From positions 1 through 7,029 of the forward strand of contig JAQSXQ010000087.1 of assembly GCA_029256565.1 (NCBI GenBank): a stretch of 7,029 nt of DNA. The letters run 5' to 3'. The stretch is from Mycobacterium sp. GTDB taxonomy: Bacteria; Actinomycetota; Actinomycetes; Mycobacteriales; Mycobacteriaceae. The first letter of the stretch is position 1; the number at the start of each line of letters is the position of its first letter. The translations under genes were made by a program, and so were the position numbers. Positions 5,491-7,029 of this stretch are shown here, piece by piece. The notes below the pieces were generated by a model. The model saw only the letters and a list, made by a program, of their open reading frames with translations, ran no database searches and had not been told where the DNA came from.

Positions 5491-7029
5491 TCAGTCGTCC
5501 GACCCGCTGTTCGAGGAATCCGAGGACGAGCCCGCGGAACTCGTGGAGCCGGCCTTGTCCTTGTCCGCACCGCTGTCGGTCGTGGACTTCGTCGTCTTGG
5601 CCGCCGTCGTCTTGGCCTCGGTCTTCGACGCGCTGGTCGAATCAGAGGCGTCGGACTTCGTCGACGAGGTGGTCGAGTCGCTGGTCGATTCAGAGGCGTC
5701 CGACTTCGTCGAAGTCGAGCTGTCACCGGACTTGGTCGACGTCGCCGACTCGGTCGACGGCTTCCCCTCGCTGCCGTCGACCGACGTCGGCTCGTCAGGC
5801 TGCTCGTCGACCGGTGCCGGCTCCGCCGCCGTCACGTCGGGAACGGCCACCTCGGGCGCCACTTCCTCCGGTACCGACACCTCCGGTACCGACACCTCAG
5901 GCACCGACACCTCGACGACCGCAGGCGCTTCGACCGGTGTCTCCGCCGGTACCGGATCGACCTCCGCGACAACGGGTTCGACAGCGGTCGGCGTCTCCGC
6001 AACGGGCTCGGCCGTGGGTTCAGCCGACACGGTGTCGACACTCTCGTCCGCTACGACCGTGGCGTCGCCCTCCGGTTCGACCGTGGCGGCCAGCTTGCCC
6101 GCGACCGTCGGGTCGGGCTCGGTCAGCGCCAGTGTCGCGACCGTGGCGGCCGGGGCCGCGGGACGCAGGAAGCCGAACAGGTTGGAGATCGCGTTGACGA
6201 ACCCTTGGATGAACCCGCCCGGGTTGAACAGGTTCCCGATCGCCGATTGGAACGACTTCGCGATCTGCTGCATGGCGGCGAAGAACTGCGCCAGCGGGTT
6301 GGCCGGCGTTCCCGTTCCGGGCGGCGGCGTGGTCGTGCCGGGGGGATGAGCGGCGATCCAATCCTTCAGCATCTGGGCCGCGTCCTTCGGATTTCCGAGG
6401 ATGTCCCACAGCCCGAAGAAGTTCTCGAGATCGGCCGGATTCTGCGGGTTGACGAGGAAGTCGCGGACGGTGTGCAGGAACACGGGACCAACGACGTCGG
6501 GGTCGTAGGTCTGCCAGTGGTCGAGCAGGTCCTTGATCCACGCGGCCTGCTGCGCTTCACTCACCCCGGCCGGCCCCGTCGCCACGCCGTACTCGGTGAT
6601 CCACACCTTCTTGCCGGTGACGAGCGCCATGATCGCCTCGACCTGCTGGCGAGGGGTCAACACCGTCGCCGGGCAGCTCGGGCACGTACCGGAGTACTTG
6701 ATCTGGTCGCCGTAGGGATGCACCGAGAGAGCATCGAAGAAGTCGGCGGCACCCGCGGCGAGCATCTTCTGCACGAACTCGACCGGGCTCATCGTGAATC
6801 CGGGGAACGTCTGCGTCGCGCCCACTGCGCCGGCGACCACGGTTGCCGTCGGATCGATCGCCTTGAGAACGGGATAGACCGCCTTGAGGAGGTTGGCATA
6901 GGCAACCGGGTCGATCGGGTTGAGGAACTGGAAGTAGTTGGGCTCGTTCCAGATCTCGTACGCCGAGACCGTGCCCTTGTACCTCGTCGCGAAGGTGGAC
7001 ATGAAGTCCGTGAAGAGGTTGGCGTTGGG
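5491..7029 (-). CDS. Clan GH-A glycoside hydrolase (cellulase/xylosidase-like) with long repetitive tail, 5' end missing
   Basis: The reading frame stays open to the window edge, upstream of an internal Met at 7000-7002, so 512 C-terminal residues are seen and the true start lies outside. Residues below count from that Met. A TIM-barrel hydrolase part (about 1-215) has the acid/base glutamate in IWNEPN (E20), SVHPYG (93-98) and the nucleophile glutamate in WITEYG (E137), the retaining clan GH-A layout of GH5/GH39-type enzymes; family and sugar substrate cannot be fixed. A CPSC motif (107-110) may form a disulfide. Then follow a Pro/Thr/Gly linker (220-234), an amphipathic segment (about 235-280, with IGNLFNPGGF and ISNLFGF), a Val/Pro/Glu/Ala-rich section with VSVPE repeats (363-390) and a Ser/Thr/Asp/Lys tail (about 410-503) ending SGSDD. 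No sortase signal is seen. Export is inferred from the tail and the CPSC motif; the signal peptide would be outside. Confidence 0.85.
   Translation of the reverse strand, partial: PNANLFTDFMSTFATRYKGTVSAYEIWNEPNYFQFLNPIDPVAYANLLKAVYPVLKAIDPTATVVAGAVGATQTFPGFTMSPVEFVQKMLAAGAADFFDALSVHPYGDQIKYSGTCPSCPATVLTPRQQVEAIMALVTGKKVWITEYGVATGPAGVSEAQQAAWIKDLLDHWQTYDPDVVGPVFLHTVRDFLVNPQNPADLENFFGLWDILGNPKDAAQMLKDWIAAHPPGTTTPPPGTGTPANPLAQFFAAMQQIAKSFQSAIGNLFNPGGFIQGFVNAISNLFGFLRPAAPAATVATLALTEPDPTVAGKLAATVEPEGDATVVADESVDTVSAEPTAEPVAETPTAVEPVVAEVDPVPAETPVEAPAVVEVSVPEVSVPEVSVPEEVAPEVAVPDVTAAEPAPVDEQPDEPTSVDGSEGKPSTESATSTKSGDSSTSTKSDASESTSDSTTSSTKSDASDSTSASKTEAKTTAAKTTKSTTDSGADKDKAGSTSSAGSSSDSSNSGSDD
5631..5712. 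repeat. Two 34-base direct repeats, 48-base period, in the hydrolase tail
   Basis: A 34-base unit starting CGCTGGTCGA occurs at 5631-5664 and 5679-5712 with two mismatches. The 48-base period is in frame and encodes two 16-residue units that begin TKSDASE and TKSDASD, in the Ser/Thr/Asp-rich tail of the minus-strand hydrolase. It looks like a recent internal duplication within low-complexity coding sequence. Confidence 0.85.
5840..5914. repeat. Five 15-bp tandem repeats coding VSVPE-type pentapeptides
   Basis: Three near-identical 15-base units (GGTACCGACACCTCC type) lie at 5870-5884, 5885-5899 and 5900-5914; two degenerate units precede them at 5840-5854 and 5855-5869. On the minus strand they encode VSVPE three times, followed by diverged EVAPE- and VAVPD-type pentads, in the Val/Pro/Glu section of the hydrolase. 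Unit length keeps the frame, so copy number may vary between strains. Confidence 0.85.

Noticed and set aside
5840..5914. CRISPR-like array in the hydrolase gene
   Set aside because: The 15-bp units are contiguous without spacers and encode an in-frame pentapeptide; they are coding tandem repeats.
5543..6349. Plus-strand open frame of 268 codons opposite the hydrolase tail
   Set aside because: It is a Ser/Thr/Val/Gly-rich mirror of the repetitive minus-strand tail. The minus strand carries clear catalytic motifs in a continuous frame, so the plus-strand frame is a shadow.

Overview
The window looks like a chromosomal segment of a GC-rich actinomycete, most likely a Mycobacterium/Mycolicibacterium species. 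This is inferred from the high GC content, the PdtaR-type response regulator with a C-terminal ANTAR domain (Rv1626 family), a GTG start with a strong Shine-Dalgarno sequence, and the mycobacterial style of the proteins. No database search was possible.

Layout, following the minus strand from right to left. Positions 7029-5491 hold the 3' part of a large gene for a probable secreted clan GH-A glycoside hydrolase with a long repetitive, Ser/Thr/Asp-rich C-terminal tail; its start lies outside the window. A convergent plus-strand tRNA gene with anticodon CAA occupies 5320-5396, and a 12-bp hairpin at 5433-5469 separates the two. Next is pdtaR (5223-4618). A branched-chain amino acid (LIV-type/HAAT) ABC transporter cluster then runs to the left edge: a lipoprotein substrate-binding protein (4440-3229), permease LivH (3133-2096), permease LivM (2099-867) and ATPase LivG (870-13). 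livH/livM and livM/livG each overlap by ATGA. The second ATPase, LivF, is not in the window and probably lies just beyond position 1.

The binding lipoprotein would capture branched-chain or related amino acids outside the membrane and pass them to a LivH-LivM channel powered by LivG and, presumably, LivF. A perfect 13-bp hairpin between the binding-protein gene and livH may reduce transcription into the membrane and ATPase genes, so that binding protein is made in excess. PdtaR is an RNA-binding antiterminator-type regulator. It sits directly upstream of the transporter genes on the same strand, 177 bases away, but no clear ANTAR target RNA was found in the leader.

Most of the window is ordinary, recognisable gene content. 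The most unusual element is the tRNA: its anticodon by position is CAA (leucine), but it has a 5-base variable loop where bacterial leucine tRNAs normally have a long variable arm. Other points of interest are the inverted repeat at the pdtaR start, the direct repeats upstream of the binding-protein gene, and the repeat-built tail of the hydrolase. I see no CRISPR array, insertion sequence or phage element.
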